A DNA stretch of 64,000 nt from positions 124,001 through 188,000 of the forward strand of contig JAQZDE010000068.1 of NCBI GenBank assembly GCA_037576195.1, in the 5' to 3' direction. Below, in pieces: positions 60,707 through 64,000 of this stretch. Below the pieces are notes generated by a model that was not told the DNA's origin, searched no databases, and saw nothing but the letters and a program-made list of their open reading frames with translations. The position numbers were made by a program, and so were the translations under genes. The DNA comes from Phytoseiulus persimilis. Lineage: Eukaryota; Arthropoda; Arachnida; Mesostigmata; Phytoseiidae. Positions within the stretch are counted from its first letter, which is position 1. Every line of letters begins with the position of its first letter.

Positions 60707-63700
60707 TAATCCGTCTGTCAATCCGTTTGCACAAGAGCTGCTACTGCTGGCGGCGATGAACCGATGATGATCCCGACGAAGAAGTGCACGAGTGGCGGGC
60801 TGGTGGTGGCGGCAGCGACACAGCAAGCAGCGCGATGACGAAAACGAATCCAGATCACAGTCACAATGGAGAAATTCGAATAGAGTTTCAGCGCGCAACA
60901 AGTTTTCACAGGAGTTGAGAAACACCACAGTCACTTCGGCACCGCACTGTCAACTGTCGTCGTCTTGACAAACTCTTAGCACGTCCGATGTCTCTGTTGT
61001 CAATGTCGCTGTCAACTCATTAAACACAGCTTGTAATCCGAGAGAGTGGTGGCGGCGGCAGCAGCAGTAGCAGATAAAGTTGTTGGCAAAGTTGTCAACG
61101 TTGTTGTTGAACTTGTCAACGTTGTCGGTGACGAACAAGTTTTTTGGCGGTCGTCGGTGGAAACAACAACTGGCAAGGAAGTTATGAAGTCGTCCGCGTT
61201 AGTGTAACAAACCGCTTGCTTCCGAACGAACAAAGTTCAAGGGGAGGATTAATCGGCGGCTGTTAGAAAGCGCCCGATGGAGCAGCTCTGAGGAGTGAGT
61301 AGCGGCAGCGGCAGCAGCAGCAGCGGCAGCAGCAACGGCATGACCGTCCCGGAGCAACTCTACTTTCACAATGACGAAGGCTCGCTTGCTCGCCGCCGCC
61401 GTCAGCCAGCTCGCTGCTTGACTGGATTCCTGCTCGCCTGCCTGCCTGGATGGCTGCGTGCTCGCTCACTCACTCACCCGCTCGCTCGCCCGCCCGCCCG
61501 CCTGCCTGCTCGCCTGCTCGACGAAAGGGGGAGGGAGAAAGCAGGATAGGGAGCGAGCTTCCACGGCGGCCGCGGTGGGCGAGCGGAGCGCTGTAAGCGG
61601 TGGATGTGTGCCCGTCTGGGAGAGTGTGGCTGGATGTGTGTTTGTGCGTGAGTCCGCGTGTGTACGCTTGTGTCTCTGGCTGTGCGTGGCTGCGAGTGTG
61701 CGAGCCAGCTAGCTAGCTAGCCAGCCAGCCGGCCAGCAAGCGACCGAGTGCCATGTCTCGCTGTGTGTGAGCAACCCGCCATCGCGCGAGCGAGCAAGCT
61801 TGTTCGGTGGCTGGCGGCCCGCTTGCCTGGTGCCATCCTCTGCTTGCTTGCCTGCCTGCTTGCCACTCTGTCCGCTTGACTTAAGAACAAGGATCTGCTT
61901 CTCGCCGCCGCCGCCGACGTGGCTGCCCTTCTTGAGGCCAACGGCGGCAACAGTATCTCCGAAGACACAAGGATGAATTGACGCCGATTGAACGCGGTCA
62001 GACAGACAGACAGATGCGAATGGGAAACCCGCGGGACGATTCGCTCGCCAGTCGCTAAACCAACTGGGTAGCGGTTCCGTTCACACTCACCCTCTTGCCC
62101 GCACGGAGGCAAGCCAGCCGGCCAGCAGTCAAGCGGTCGGACAGGCATTGCACACCCACACTCTCTCTCTCTCGTCCACCCGCCGATCCGCGGACGGGCA
62201 GAGGGAGCCGCAGCTTCAATGACATTTATTGGGAGCAATGGTCACTTTTGAGTCAATTGGAGCATTTATTGAAACACGACAGTTCTCGCGACGGTCCTCG
62301 TTGTCGCGTCGTTCGAGTGAACAAGTGGGAGGGGTTTGAGATAATCTTCCAGCTGAAGATGATGCAGGGTATGGCGCTGATGACTGCGATAAAAGATTAT
62401 GTCCGTACTAAAGATAACGATGATTGTCGCAGCATTTTTTCACGGATTCATCAATGTCGTCCCTGTCGACGCTTCTGCGACCCTTGTTTTCCATGGAGGG
62501 AGAATAGAGGTGGAAGGGATGATGATGATGGTGGTAGCGGCGGCGGTAGTCGTTGGTGGCGGTGGCGGCGCTTGGCGGTCGTGTTGTAATATTCCGTTAA
62601 ACGCGAGAGCGAAGGAGCGGATTACACTCGACTTACGAGCCGACAATCTCATCGGCGCGGCACCTAGCTGTATTATATTGCGAGAAATTCGACGGAAACG
62701 ATCAAGGGTTCTAGAAGGATATCATGTTTCAAAAGCACACGGCAGTTACAGCGTGCGAAGCTCTATCCAACCTGACGAACTGTACTACCGATTAATGCAT
62801 TGATTATCTAATTGATTGATTGTTGGCTCTTATCCAGATATTATCCAGATTATTGTTCCGATGGAGTACGCGGTTGACTGACAGAGAGGCGCGGTAGGCA
62901 GATCGTTGGAAAAAGAACATTCGCTTAACCGGCCGCTTCAAATCGTCCCACCGAATCCTAGAATGCGTCGCGACCGAACGATCAATCGAACACAGCGGTC
63001 GGTAATCAAAATGTGATAGCTGCACACCTCGACGCGACACTCCGCTTGGAACAACTTCAACGGTCTCTCGATGCGTTATTTTGCACCTGATGGAGCCCAG
63101 CTTTCGCTTCTGACTCTTGTCGTCTGAGGATCAGACGAGCCCATCGAGACGAGTTTCGCGGGTCGGGAAGCCACGAACAAGAATTGGTTCGAGATCCCGC
63201 GGCAGCGCGGGAAGCCCGTCGGATCAACGAATATTCGTATGTTGGAATTCCGCCTCCAATCATCGGGTTGCTCTGAGGTCGCACCGAGGCGAGCCACAAC
63301 GTGCAGAAACACCGAGGTGAGGCGCCCCGCACAATCGGCTCTAATCGAAGCGCGAGGTTCGGATGACCAAAGGACGAAGTCGTCGTTCGATCGATACGGT
63401 TGGGGAAAGCACATGGTCCATTTTGGCTCAGTTTATCGTTCCGAGAACTAACCCCGGGCCGGGGCTGAAGTCCGAGTCCGATCGTCGTGCATGGATGCAG
63501 GTGAAGTGCACCACCTTCCTGAAGAGCCCCAACGGATCTACGTGAATGAGCTCAACGCGTTCGGAATCATTCGTTCACCGTTCGCAACGGAAACAGCAGA
63601 TGACACACTCGATGCCGAGTGGCTTCATTCGAGAAGAGAGACCGACCGATGGACCGACCGATCGTTGATTGAAAACTGTGAGATTATTTATTCGCATTCG

Positions 63701-64000
63701 CAATGCGATCCGGCCGACGAGCGAACTGGGAAGCTAAGCAGAGCAAACGAAGAAAAAATGAGGGACCAAGCTGCAGCTAACACACAGTTCTACATTTGAG
63801 CTAACGGTCCCCTTTCGGAAGAAGATTTCGGGGACAAGTTGTGCTTTTGTGCTCTGGCAGCAGAAGCGGCTCCGAAGCGTCTTCCCATTCTTCGTCATTC
63901 CAATTCGAAAAGCACCACCAGTCGTCTTCGACGGCAGTCGCCAACAACAACAGCATCGCCAGTCGTCGTCTTGAGCAGCGAAAGAAGACGAGCGCCGGGG
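60707..64000. promoter_or_regulatory. GC- and trinucleotide-repeat-rich upstream region of the SERTA gene
   Basis: If the first exon at 60706 is right, this is its 5' leader and promoter. It is full of simple repeats: CAG/CGG runs (61297-61340), GTTGTCAAC-like runs (61080-61140), GCTC/CGCC tetranucleotides (61465-61520) and AGCT/AGCC units (61704-61740). Long open frames here are low-complexity by-products. A plus-strand frame at 63491-63799 (VHHLPEEPQRIYVNELNAFG) is more protein-like but unassigned. Confidence 0.4.
61704..61740. repeat. Tetranucleotide microsatellite
   Basis: AGCT units followed by AGCC units (gccagctagctagctagcc then agccagccggccagc). Confidence 0.75.

Noticed and set aside
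61263-62238. Long frames rich in Cys, Ala, Arg or Ser
   Set aside because: They come from CAG/CGG, AGCC and GCTC simple repeats; no domain is seen.

Overview
The window is nuclear DNA of a eukaryote with small, intron-bearing protein genes. Most introns are about 50-400 nt with plain GT-AG ends. Gene content (ribosomal protein L22, AP-2 mu, synergin gamma, NDUFS4, TYW5, RPA2, isopentenyl-diphosphate isomerase, a SERTA/taranis-like regulator) and protein similarity point to an arthropod. My best guess is a chelicerate, perhaps a mite; this is inference and I cannot confirm the species.

Left part (1-23 kb), gene-dense. A histidine acid phosphatase (minus) runs off the left edge. RpL22 (minus) carries four H/ACA snoRNA-like genes in its introns, three of them a tandem family. 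AP-2 mu (plus) follows, then a 3 kb gene-poor stretch with a MITE-like element. Synergin gamma (minus) and NDUFS4 (plus) diverge from a shared 740-bp upstream region. A TYW5-like JmjC protein (minus) that lacks one iron-ligand histidine is followed by RPA2 (plus).

Middle (23-36 kb). A 1.05 kb element with long terminal inverted repeats lies just behind RPA2. Then come a degenerate Rho-family GTPase (minus), IDI1 (minus), an unassigned first exon, and an eight-exon acyl-CoA synthetase/4CL-like gene (minus) with one frame break.

Right-middle (36-54 kb), a repeat-rich zone without an intact recognisable gene. It holds a hAT-type MITE with a target-site duplication, inverted dispersed repeats, a decayed copy of the acyl-CoA synthetase 5' exons, a Helentron remnant (helicase tail plus start of the endonuclease), a structure with inverted 17-bp arrays and a 37-bp minisatellite, and a hAT transposase remnant.

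Right end (54.7-64 kb). A SERTA-domain, taranis-like gene (minus) has two main exons near 55 kb and, by splice phase, a tiny first exon near 60.7 kb. Its upstream flank to 64 kb is rich in GC and trinucleotide repeats.

The genes are unrelated housekeeping and regulatory functions; I see no operon-like co-function. AP-2 mu and synergin gamma both belong to clathrin-adaptor trafficking, but they act with different adaptors and are probably neighbours by chance. The best candidate for something undescribed is the snoRNA family inside RpL22.
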